This document shows positions 24,770 to 32,136 of a DNA stretch of 64,000 nt, one piece after another. Where the stretch lies: NCBI RefSeq assembly GCF_943193085.1, contig NZ_CALPCU010000002.1, positions 86,695-150,694 on the forward strand, in the 5' to 3' direction. The translations under genes were made by a program, and so were the position numbers. The stretch comes from Vermiculatibacterium agrestimuris (GTDB taxonomy: Bacteria; Bacillota; Clostridia; Oscillospirales; Oscillospiraceae). The notes under the pieces were generated by a model that saw nothing but the letters and a program-made list of their open reading frames with translations, searched no databases and was not told the DNA's origin. Positions within the stretch are counted from its first letter, which is position 1. Each line of letters begins with the position of its first letter.

Positions 24770-26724
24770 AGCAGTACCCCCTCCTTCCGGGGCGGGATCT
24801 CTTCCCGGTATACGCCCTGGAGCCGTACCATCTCCCGGGCGGCGGGGATGAGGGAATCAAAGCCGGGGATCTCCCCCTCCACGCTCTCACACAGCCAGTC
24901 CATCTTCAGGATCTCCTCCGGAGAGAACCACCGCTCCCCATCGCTGCGCTCTGTCCCCCTGTTGTCCCGGATGACCCGGCGGAAGGGATCCAGCTCCCCG
25001 GAGCCGATATCCCGTTCCAGGATCTCCACCAGCCTCCGGCATCCCTCAGGCAGGCCGGGGGCGCACCGCGTCCCCACCACGCCGCTCTGGATGCCCCACC
25101 AATAGTTGATGGCCTGGGTCTTTCCATGGCTGCCCGTAATGTCCCAGCCGCCATCCAAAATGCTGCGCACCACCTGTTCATAGAAAATGCCCCAGTTCCA
25201 GAAGGGAGAGATCAGAGGCTCCCGCACCCCGTCTTCCCGCAGCCGGCTCAGGCCCCACCGGGCCTGGTATTGGGTGGGGGTTGGCACGTCCCGGTTGGAC
25301 ACCAGCTCCACTCCCTCGGCGTCAAAGCGCTCCAGCGCCTTGGGGTCGCAGCAGGACCACCGCAGGCGGATCCGCGCCCCGGGACAGGTCAGACTGGCGC
25401 CCAGGGCAAAGGCGTTGATGCCCGCGGGCACGCCGAAGATGGGATAGCTGGCGATATAGCCGATCTCCTTTCCTCTGCACAGGGAGCCTGCCACCACGCC
25501 GGAGAGGAACTTGGCCTCATAGATACGGCTGTAATAGGTGCGCACCCCGGTGTATGGCATGAACAGCGAACAGTTGAGGAGCTTCACCTCCGGATAGGCC
25601 GCCGCCATCTTCCGGCAGGCGCCGATCTGCTGGGGCGCGGTGGAGAAGAGCACCTGCGCCCCCTCTTTGATCGCCTGCTCCATCATCGCCTCGCCGGTAT
25701 CCTCCTCCGACTTGGGCCAGTAGGTTCTGGTGGTCACCTTGTCCTCCAGGGCGATCTCCATATATTTGCGCCCCAGCTCATGGCCGCTGACCCAGTTGCT
25801 CACGGCGGGGTCGTGGGAATGGACGAAGGCCACCTGCAAATGGCTGGGCCGCACCACGCCGAACAGAAGCCCTTTGATGCCCTTGTCCGGCCCGGCGGGG
25901 ACGGTGTCCACCGCGATGGGGTCGCTCTGCACATCGGAGATCACGTCAGGCCACACCGCCTCCAGGCTCTTATCCAGCTCCCCGTCGCTCATCTCCTTCA
26001 ACGCGTCGAAGGAATAGACCTTCAGCCAGACCAGCAGGGCGTCGGAGGCGGCAGCCTGCTCCTCCTGCCGCCGTCTGCGGTCATAGGCGGACTGGAACCG
26101 GGTGTAGGCCGCCAGGAAATCCAGCCGCTCCTCCCCGCTCCAAACATGGTCGCACTCAAAGCCCAGGGCGGCCTGGAGCTTGCGGTACTGCCCCGGCCGG
26201 TCAAACCGCACCCGGTAAATGTGGGCGCAGTCATAAAAGCGGAGGAATTCATAATAGGCCGCGATCTCCGGCTCCTGGCTCCAGGGCGGGAGCATACGGG
26301 TGACATAGGCGCTCACCGTGGCCGCGTGAAAGCTCTTGAGCACGCTGATGCGCTTGTTTCCCTCCTGGACATAGAACCGGCCCAGATATTCCACACACCG
26401 CACCGGCTCCTGGATGCCCGTCTCCCCCAGATGATCGTCACACAGGCGGATCCACTTGGCGGCGAACTCCGTGTCCTGCTCCAAAAGGGGCATGAAGTTG
26501 GCGGCAAAGGCGTTCTTTCGGGCGTCGGTGCGGGTGCCCACCACCATCTCCATGGGGATCTCCAGCACCCCCAGATCGCTCACCCCGGCCGTGCTGGGCC
26601 CCACCAGGCAATCATCCAGGGCGGGCAGATAGGGATAGCTGCCGTGTATCACCGCGTCCTTATAACATTTTCGGCCCAGCTTCAGGGCCTTTTGATATTG
26701 TTCCACAGCCTCCTGCATTGGCAT
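24766..26724 (-). CDS. Cytosolic ParB-like / BMP-type ligand-binding fusion protein
   Basis: The 652-residue protein has no signal peptide. The N-terminal part contains VEYLGRFYVQEGNKRISVLK (about 112-131), the GxxR-containing core of a ParB/sulfiredoxin-like fold. From about 285 (GLLFGVVRPSHLQVAFVHSH) to 600 it matches a basic-membrane-protein (BMP/PnrA) substrate-binding domain: GAQVLFSTAPQQIGACR, FLSGVVAGSLCRGKEIGYIA, VPAGINAFALGA. BMP proteins normally bind nucleosides outside the cell, so a cytosolic copy suggests an intracellular sensor. AAAGGAG precedes ATG 26724. A cre-like palindrome lies in the leader. It forms an operon with the phosphoesterase. Confidence 0.75.
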   Translation of the reverse strand: MPMQEAVEQYQKALKLGRKCYKDAVIHGSYPYLPALDDCLVGPSTAGVSDLGVLEIPMEMVVGTRTDARKNAFAANFMPLLEQDTEFAAKWIRLCDDHLGETGIQEPVRCVEYLGRFYVQEGNKRISVLKSFHAATVSAYVTRMLPPWSQEPEIAAYYEFLRFYDCAHIYRVRFDRPGQYRKLQAALGFECDHVWSGEERLDFLAAYTRFQSAYDRRRRQEEQAAASDALLVWLKVYSFDALKEMSDGELDKSLEAVWPDVISDVQSDPIAVDTVPAGPDKGIKGLLFGVVRPSHLQVAFVHSHDPAVSNWVSGHELGRKYMEIALEDKVTTRTYWPKSEEDTGEAMMEQAIKEGAQVLFSTAPQQIGACRKMAAAYPEVKLLNCSLFMPYTGVRTYYSRIYEAKFLSGVVAGSLCRGKEIGYIASYPIFGVPAGINAFALGASLTCPGARIRLRWSCCDPKALERFDAEGVELVSNRDVPTPTQYQARWGLSRLREDGVREPLISPFWNWGIFYEQVVRSILDGGWDITGSHGKTQAINYWWGIQSGVVGTRCAPGLPEGCRRLVEILERDIGSGELDPFRRVIRDNRGTERSDGERWFSPEEILKMDWLCESVEGEIPGFDSLIPAAREMVRLQGVYREEIPPRKEGVLL

Positions 26725-26744
26725 GGCTGACCGCTCCTTTCAAA

Positions 26745-26760
26745 ATGGAAACGTTTCCAT
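26745..26760. promoter_or_regulatory. Perfect 16-base palindrome matching the CcpA cre consensus
   Basis: ATGGAAACGTTTCCAT lies between the BMP-fusion promoter and its ribosome site, at about the transcription start. It fits WTGNAANCGNWNNCW at every position, as bound by CcpA, and is also typical of other LacI-family operators. Catabolite repression or a local LacI-type regulator is expected. Confidence 0.75.
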
Positions 26761-26766
26761 CCGGAC

Positions 26767-26795
26767 ATCATACCACGCTCCGTCCTCTTTGGCAA
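26767..26795 (-). promoter_or_regulatory. SigmaA promoter of the BMP-fusion operon
   Basis: On the minus strand TTGCCA (26790-26795), a 17-base spacer and TATGAT (26767-26772) are placed directly before the cre-like palindrome. Confidence 0.75.
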
Positions 26796-26810
26796 GGCGA
26801 AAACGCGGAA

Positions 26811-26840
26811 GAGGGACGGGGCAGATCCGCCCCGTCCCTC
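26811..26840 (-). terminator. Terminator of the galE operon
   Basis: GAGGGACGGGGC, a six-base loop and GCCCCGTCCCTC form a 12-base-pair stem 18 bases past the galE stop, followed on the minus strand by TTCCGCGTTTT. The T-tract is interrupted. Confidence 0.7.
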
Positions 26841-26857
26841 TTAAACATCTGCGTTTT

Positions 26858-27874
26858 TTACCCGTTATATCCGTTGGGATTCATGCTCTGCCAGCGGAAG
26901 CTGTCCCGGCACATGTCCACCAGTCCCCGCTCTGCCTTCCAGCCCAATACCTCCCGGCTCTTTGTGGGGTCGGCATAGCAGGTGGCGATGTCCCCCGGCC
27001 GGCGGGGGGCGATGCGGTAGGGCACCTCCGCCCCGCTGGCCTGTCCAAAGGCCTTCACCATGTCCAGTACACTGTAGCCCGTGCCGGTACCCAGGTTGAT
27101 GGCCTCCGCCCCGGTGTGGCTCATCAGGTAGTCGATGGCGAACACATGGCCCCGGGCCAGATCCACCACATGGATATAGTCCCGCACCCCGGTGCCGTCG
27201 TGGGTGGGATAGTCGTCTCCGAAGACAGACAGCTCCTTGAGCTTGCCCACCGCCACCTGGGAAATATAGGGCATGAGGTTATTGGGGATGCCCTTGGGAT
27301 CCTCTCCCATCAGTCCGCTTTCGTGGGCGCCCACCGGGTTAAAGTAGCGCAGCAGCACCACGCTCCACTCCGGGTCTGCCTTGGCGATGTCGGTGAGGAT
27401 GCGCTCCCCAAAGTACTTTGTCCAGCCGTAGGGGTTGGTGCACCCTCCGGTCTTGGAGTTCTCTGTGAGGGGCATCGCATTGTCCGCGGAGTATACCGTG
27501 GCCGAGGAGGAGAAGATGAGCTTCTTGCACCCCTGGCGGGCCATCACCCGGCACAGGGTGATGGTGGAACCCAGGTTGTTGTCGTAATAGAGCTCGGGCT
27601 TTTCCACGCTCTCCCCCACCGCCTTGAGTCCGGCAAAATGGATGACGCAGTCCGGCCGCTCCTTTTCAAATACGGCGGAGAGCCCCTTCTCATCCCGGAC
27701 GTCCAGCTCGTAGAAAAGAGGGGTCTTTCCCGTAATGGCCGCAACGCGCTTGGCGGCCTCGGGGCTGGAGTTGCAGAGGTTGTCCACGATGACCACCTCG
27801 TACCCCTTCTCCAAAAGCTCCACACAGGTGTGGGAACCGATATAGCCCATGCCGCCGGCAACCAAAACCTTCAT
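26858..27874 (-). CDS. galE: UDP-glucose 4-epimerase
   Basis: GalE interconverts UDP-glucose and UDP-galactose through an NAD-bound keto intermediate. The 338-residue short-chain dehydrogenase has the NAD-binding VAGGMGYIGSHTCVELL, DLCN-type VIVDNLCNSS, the Ser/Thr site in FSSSATVYS, and the catalytic YxxxK in NPYGWTK. C-terminal GTGTGYSVLDMVKAF and RRPGDIATCYADPTK bind UDP-sugar. Length is normal. It starts directly after the stop of the nucleotidyltransferase gene, with GGAGGAAG inside that gene's end. The pair probably supplies UDP-sugars for surface polymers. Confidence 0.96.
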   Translation of the reverse strand: MKVLVAGGMGYIGSHTCVELLEKGYEVVIVDNLCNSSPEAAKRVAAITGKTPLFYELDVRDEKGLSAVFEKERPDCVIHFAGLKAVGESVEKPELYYDNNLGSTITLCRVMARQGCKKLIFSSSATVYSADNAMPLTENSKTGGCTNPYGWTKYFGERILTDIAKADPEWSVVLLRYFNPVGAHESGLMGEDPKGIPNNLMPYISQVAVGKLKELSVFGDDYPTHDGTGVRDYIHVVDLARGHVFAIDYLMSHTGAEAINLGTGTGYSVLDMVKAFGQASGAEVPYRIAPRRPGDIATCYADPTKSREVLGWKAERGLVDMCRDSFRWQSMNPNGYNG

Positions 27875-28819
27875 TTATGCTTCCTCCTTTTTTCCGATGG
27901 ATGGAACATCCTTCCAAAGCTCTCTGGGGTAGATCCCCGCCTTCTTCATCTCTCCGATGGCCTCCTTCAGATCCTCCAGATCCTCCGGATAGGTCATACC
28001 GTGCCACACATCCCGGGTGGGCAGCACCCGCACCGTTCCCTTCCCCTCCTGGATCTGGGCGTTGGGGATCAGGGGCAGGAAATACTCGCATTTAAGCGGG
28101 TTTTTCTCCAGATTTTCCTTCAAAAATGCCGGGAACCGGCCGGTGAACTCCCCCAGCAGCTCCTGCTGGAAGCCCCACAGGTTCATGGACACCACCATGT
28201 CCCCCGGCAGGTCGATCCAGCTCTCCCCGCCGTCCTCGCTGTAGGCCGCGTCGTCCCCCCGCTTTTCCACCCGCAGCCGCTCCACCACCTGGGTGAGGTA
28301 GCCGTCCCGGATGGAGCACACCCCCCGGGACACATATCCGTTCTCGGTGACGGTGTTGCGCAGCAGATAGCCCACCATGGCGTGCTCGTTGCCGGCGTGG
28401 GGGGCGCTGAGGAAGTCGTAGATGGCCTGGAGGGAGGTCACGCCGTAGTAGTCGTCAGCGTTGAGCACGGCGAAGGGCCCGTCAATGGCCTCGCTGGCAC
28501 AGGCGATGGCGTGGGCGGTGCCCCAGGGCTTGACACGTCCCTCGGGCACGGAAAACCCCGCCGGCAGCCGGTCTATCTCCTGATAGACATAGCGCACCTC
28601 AAAAAAGTTCTCCATCCGATCCCCCACCGCGGCCTTGAAGTCCGCCTCAATGGCCCGCTTGATGATGAACACCACCTTGCGGAATCCGGCCCGCCATGCG
28701 TCATAGAGGGAAAAGTCGATGATCTTGTGCCCCGCCTCATCCACCGGAATGATCTGCTTGAGTCCGCCGAACCGGGAACCCATCCCGGCGGCCATGATGA
28801 CCAGCACCGGCTCCTTCAT
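27875..28819 (-). CDS. Sugar-phosphate nucleotidyltransferase
   Basis: This GT-A fold enzyme probably activates a sugar 1-phosphate with an NTP. The 314-residue protein has the nucleotide loop VIMAAGMGSRFGGLKQIIPV, a second KPWGTAHAI motif, and the metal Asp in FAVLNADDYYG. It differs enough from GalU that the sugar and nucleotide are uncertain; proximity to galE favours UTP-glucose-1-phosphate. ATG 28819 is chosen because AGGAAGG lies upstream at normal distance; GTG 28831 overlaps that site. It is the first gene of the galE unit, behind a palindromic operator. Confidence 0.85.
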   Translation of the reverse strand: MKEPVLVIMAAGMGSRFGGLKQIIPVDEAGHKIIDFSLYDAWRAGFRKVVFIIKRAIEADFKAAVGDRMENFFEVRYVYQEIDRLPAGFSVPEGRVKPWGTAHAIACASEAIDGPFAVLNADDYYGVTSLQAIYDFLSAPHAGNEHAMVGYLLRNTVTENGYVSRGVCSIRDGYLTQVVERLRVEKRGDDAAYSEDGGESWIDLPGDMVVSMNLWGFQQELLGEFTGRFPAFLKENLEKNPLKCEYFLPLIPNAQIQEGKGTVRVLPTRDVWHGMTYPEDLEDLKEAIGEMKKAGIYPRELWKDVPSIGKKEEA

Positions 28820-28848
28820 ACTGTACCACACCTTCCTGTTTCCATGCC

Positions 28849-28866
28849 ATGCTTAAGTTTAAGCAT
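28849..28866. promoter_or_regulatory. Palindromic operator at the galE operon promoter
   Basis: ATGCTTAA, a 2-base centre and TTAAGCAT form 8-base perfect arms that overlap the -10 box and run into the predicted start site. This is a classic repressor position. The regulator is not encoded nearby. Confidence 0.7.
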
Positions 28867-28890
28867 ACAACGCCGGAGCTCATACGTCAA
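28862..28890 (-). promoter_or_regulatory. SigmaA promoter of the nucleotidyltransferase-galE operon
   Basis: On the minus strand TTGACG (28885-28890), a 17-base spacer and TATGCT (28862-28867). The -10 box is embedded in the palindrome. Confidence 0.75.
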
Positions 28891-28908
28891 GCCTAAGGGG
28901 CAAAAAAA

Positions 28909-28935
28909 GCCCCCGGACAGGACGTGTCCGGGGGC
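28909..28935 (-). terminator. Terminator of the TRAP-TAXI operon
   Basis: GCCCCCGGACA, GGACG and TGTCCGGGGGC form an 11-base-pair stem followed on the minus strand by T7, 17 bases beyond the TAXI gene stop. Confidence 0.92.
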
Positions 28936-28952
28936 TTTTCAGCGCGCGCTCA

Positions 28953-29990
28953 TTACAGCACGCCGATCTCCTTGTAGTACTTCTCCGCACCGGCGTGGAG
29001 GGGCAGGCCGGCGATGTCCTTCACCGCCTCCTCGGCGGTGAGGCCCTTCAGGTTGGCCTGGGCCTCCCCCAGGGTGTCGATATTCTCCCACAGGGTCTTC
29101 GTCAGGTCGTAAACGGTCTGCTCATCCAGATCGCCCCGGCAGAACATCACCATCTTGATAGCGGAGGTCTGCACGTCCTCATCCTGGTTGGGATAGGTGC
29201 CGGCGGGGATGATGCAGGGGGCATACCAGGGGTAGTCCTTCTGCAGCTCGGCGATGAGCTCGTCGCTGATATTGAGCAGCTTGCAGTCGGCGGACATGGC
29301 CTGGCTCACGGCGCCGGCGGGAGCGCCGGACATGATCCACGCGCCGTCAATGGTGCCGTTCTGGAGCATATCGGCGGCGTCGCCAAAGGCGATGTACTCC
29401 GCCTGGATGTCATCGGGGAAGTTCAGCCCGGCGGCGGTGAAGTGATTGTCGCACTCGCCGTACACGCTGGAGCCGGCGGCGGCCACGGCGAAGTGCTTGC
29501 CCTTCACCCCGGCCAGGTCGTCGATGCCGGATCTGTTGGTGACCACCACCTGGTTGGGGTTAAAGTACAGTCCGGCGATGACCTTCAGATCGCCGTAGGC
29601 GTGGCCGTCAAAGCTGTCGGTGCCGTTCATGCACTGCAGGCAGTTGGAGCTGATGGCGATGGACACCTGGCTTTCGCCGTCGGAGATCTGGTTGAGGTTG
29701 TCGATGCCGCCCTCGGACGCCTGGCTGGAGGCGGAGACATAGCTGATCTCCGTATCCCACAGGTTGGTGATGGCGGCGCCCACGGCATACAGGGCGCCGG
29801 TGGCGGTGGCGGTGGGGAAGTTGATGGTCACAGGATCGTGCTCCTGCGCGGGCTCGGCAGCCTGGGACTGGGCGGGCTCAGCGGCCTTGCTCTCCGCGGG
29901 GGCGGGGGTGTTGGCGCTTCCGCCGCCGCAGCCGGCCAGCGCGCTCACCAAAAGCGCGGCGGCCAGGATCATAGACAGGGTCTTTTTCAT
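28953..29990 (-). CDS. TAXI-type TRAP transporter solute-binding lipoprotein
   Basis: TAXI proteins capture a substrate outside the cell and hand it to a TRAP permease driven by Na+ or H+. The 345-residue protein from ATG 29990 has a lipobox (LVSALAGCGGG), an Ala/Pro/Glu-rich linker, and TAXI signatures ITINFPTATATGALYAVGAA-like start, SEGGIDNLNQISDGESQVSI and GKHFAVAAAGSSVYG. AGGAG stands nine bases before ATG 29990, which I prefer to GTG 30011. It follows the fused permease by 33 bases in the same transcript. Known TAXI systems take up small carboxylates such as glutamate, but the substrate cannot be named. Confidence 0.92.
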   Translation of the reverse strand: MKKTLSMILAAALLVSALAGCGGGSANTPAPAESKAAEPAQSQAAEPAQEHDPVTINFPTATATGALYAVGAAITNLWDTEISYVSASSQASEGGIDNLNQISDGESQVSIAISSNCLQCMNGTDSFDGHAYGDLKVIAGLYFNPNQVVVTNRSGIDDLAGVKGKHFAVAAAGSSVYGECDNHFTAAGLNFPDDIQAEYIAFGDAADMLQNGTIDGAWIMSGAPAGAVSQAMSADCKLLNISDELIAELQKDYPWYAPCIIPAGTYPNQDEDVQTSAIKMVMFCRGDLDEQTVYDLTKTLWENIDTLGEAQANLKGLTAEEAVKDIAGLPLHAGAEKYYKEIGVL

Positions 29991-30023
29991 TTCATTTTTC
30001 TCCTTTTTCACAAAACTTTTATG

Positions 30024-31997
30024 TCAGGCGACGCCCTTGGCAGGGCTCGCGGGACGACGGGTAAAATACTGGAGGGCGATCACCGCCGCCAGCAGGGCAA
30101 AGCCGATGGCGTCGGTGAGGTGGCCGGGGGAGAGCATCAGGGGCGCCACCGCCACCAGCACTGCCCGCTCCCACCAGGCGCTTCTGCGCAGCAGCCAGCC
30201 CTCCAATCCTCCCACCAGGGCCACCGTGCCCACCGAGGCGGTAAAGGCCGCCCAGATCGTAGTCCACACGGTGGCCGTGGGGTCTACGCCGATGAGCAGG
30301 ATAGGGCTGTCCAGGAAGAAGAAGGGGATGAGGAAGCCGATGAGGCCCAGCCGAACCGACAAAAGTCCCGTCTTGGTCTGGTCGGAGCCGGCGATGCCCG
30401 AGGCCACATAGCTGCTCATGGCCACCGGCGGGGTGATGTTGGAAAGGCAGGCGTAGATAAGGCAAAAGAGGTGCGCGGAAATGTCCAGCACCCCCACCTT
30501 GATAAGCACCGGCACCGCCACCGCCTGGACGATGACGTAGGCGGCCACGCCGGGCACGCCCATGCCCAGAATGGCGGACATGATCATCACCAGGAAACCG
30601 GTGAGGTAGATGCTGCCGTTGTCCACGATGGACAGAATGAGGTAGCCCATATTGAGCCCCAGGCTGGTGAGGGTCACGGTGCCGATGATGACGCCGATGA
30701 TGACACAGCACACGCCCACACTCACCGCGCTGCGCGCCCCCTCCACTGTGGCGGCCACGATCTTATCCCAGGTCATCCGGGTATCCCTGCGCAGCCAGCT
30801 GGCGGCCACGGTGGCGAAAATGGCGATCACGGCGGCGTAGAGGGGGGTGTACCCCGCCGCCATCAGGGCAATGAGCACCACCAGGGGGATGACCAGGTGT
30901 CCCTGCTCCTTGAGCACCTTCATGGCGTCGGGAATGTTCTCCTTGGAAAGGCCGCTGAGCCCCAGCCGCTTGGCCTCAAAGTGGACGGCAAAGAGAAGGC
31001 CCAGATAGTAGAGGAAGGCGGGCAGGATGGCCGCCAGCATCACCTTGGTGTAGCTCATGCCCAAAAACTCCGCCATGACAAAGCCCACCGCCCCCATGAT
31101 GGGGGGACAGAACTGCCCGCCGGTGGAGGCCACCGCCTCCACCGCCCCGGCAAACTCCTTTTTGTAGCCCGTCTGCTTCATCAGGGGGATGGTGATGGTG
31201 CCCGTAGTGGCCACATTGGCGATGGCGGAGCCGTTGATCATTCCCATGAGGGCGGAGGCCAGCACCGCCACCTTGGCGGGGCCGCCGGGGGTCTGGCCCA
31301 CCAGGGTCAGGGAAAAGTCGTTGATAAATTTGGAAAAGCCGCTGTACTTGAGAAAGGCGCCGAAAACCACGAAGAGGAAAATGTAAGTGGCTGAGACGCC
31401 GATGCCGGTGCCCAGGATGCCCTGAGTCCCCCAAAACTGGGTGGAGAGCACCCGCTTCAGGTTAAAGCCGTTGTGGCCCAGCCGGCCGGGGATATACTTG
31501 CCAAACCAGTTGTAGGCCAGGAAGATGAGGGCCAGCACCGCCAGGTTGCCGGAGCACCGCCTTGCCGCCTCAAAGGCCAGCAGCAGCCCCACCCCGGCGA
31601 TGACCAGCTCAAAGTCCGTCAGCCGGCCGCCGCTCTGGGCGATGCGGGTATAGTTCAAAATCAGATAGCCGAACACCGCCGCCGTCAATCCCATGAGCAG
31701 GAGATCCCACACCGGCGGCGCCTTGCGTACCCGCCGCTCCTTTTTATAGGTCGGGTAGAGCAAAAAGGTGAAGCACAACAGGAAGATACAGTGAAAGGCC
31801 CGCAGGTTGATGGCGCTGATCACGCCCACTGTGCTGTAGTAGAGCTGAAACACCGCCCACAGGCACAGCAAAACGGTGAGCAGCGTCCCCATGGGGCCGT
31901 TGTAAACGCGCACCCGGGACTCCGCTTCCTTCTCCTCCAGAAGCGCCTGGGCCTTGCGCTCCTCCTTCGTCTGCGTCTCCTCCCGTCTCTCCTCCAT
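30024..31997 (-). CDS. TRAP transporter fused permease (DctQM, TAXI type)
   Basis: The 657-residue membrane protein joins the small 4-helix subunit (about 40-170) and the large 12-helix subunit (about 180-640) of TRAP transporters, the usual form with TAXI binding proteins. Diagnostic stretches are ALMGMINGSAIANVATTGTI, FCPPIMGAVGFVMAEFLG and GMGVPGVAAYVI. I start at ATG 31997 (MEERREETQTKEER), after GGGGGAG; the upstream frame to 32081 runs into the promoter. The hydrophilic Glu-rich first 35 residues are cytosolic. It forms an operon with the TAXI lipoprotein. Confidence 0.94.
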   Translation of the reverse strand: MEERREETQTKEERKAQALLEEKEAESRVRVYNGPMGTLLTVLLCLWAVFQLYYSTVGVISAINLRAFHCIFLLCFTFLLYPTYKKERRVRKAPPVWDLLLMGLTAAVFGYLILNYTRIAQSGGRLTDFELVIAGVGLLLAFEAARRCSGNLAVLALIFLAYNWFGKYIPGRLGHNGFNLKRVLSTQFWGTQGILGTGIGVSATYIFLFVVFGAFLKYSGFSKFINDFSLTLVGQTPGGPAKVAVLASALMGMINGSAIANVATTGTITIPLMKQTGYKKEFAGAVEAVASTGGQFCPPIMGAVGFVMAEFLGMSYTKVMLAAILPAFLYYLGLLFAVHFEAKRLGLSGLSKENIPDAMKVLKEQGHLVIPLVVLIALMAAGYTPLYAAVIAIFATVAASWLRRDTRMTWDKIVAATVEGARSAVSVGVCCVIIGVIIGTVTLTSLGLNMGYLILSIVDNGSIYLTGFLVMIMSAILGMGVPGVAAYVIVQAVAVPVLIKVGVLDISAHLFCLIYACLSNITPPVAMSSYVASGIAGSDQTKTGLLSVRLGLIGFLIPFFFLDSPILLIGVDPTATVWTTIWAAFTASVGTVALVGGLEGWLLRRSAWWERAVLVAVAPLMLSPGHLTDAIGFALLAAVIALQYFTRRPASPAKGVA

Positions 31998-32046
31998 GGG
32001 TCTCCCCCTTACTTTATCAGTTAAAAGTGTTGAAGTGTCACGTAAA

Positions 32047-32075
32047 GTTTTACCACATTTTGCCCGGAAAGTCAA
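32047..32075 (-). promoter_or_regulatory. Candidate promoter of the TRAP-TAXI operon
   Basis: On the minus strand TTGACT (32070-32075), a 17-base spacer and TAAAAC (32047-32052) precede a leader with the direct repeat ACACTTCA/ACACTTTT. Confidence 0.65.
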
Positions 32076-32099
32076 CCCCACAGGGGGGGCAAAAGCGGG

Positions 32100-32125
32100 G
32101 GGGCCCGCCGATGGCGGCCGGCCCC
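32100..32125 (-). terminator. Terminator of the dlt-type operon
   Basis: GGGGCCGGCCG, a four-base loop and CGGCGGGCCCC on the minus strand (one mismatch) lie just after the sulfatase stop, followed by CCCCCGCTTTT. The stem is strong but the U-tract is late. Confidence 0.6.
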
Positions 32126-32136
32126 TCCGCTTGCTA

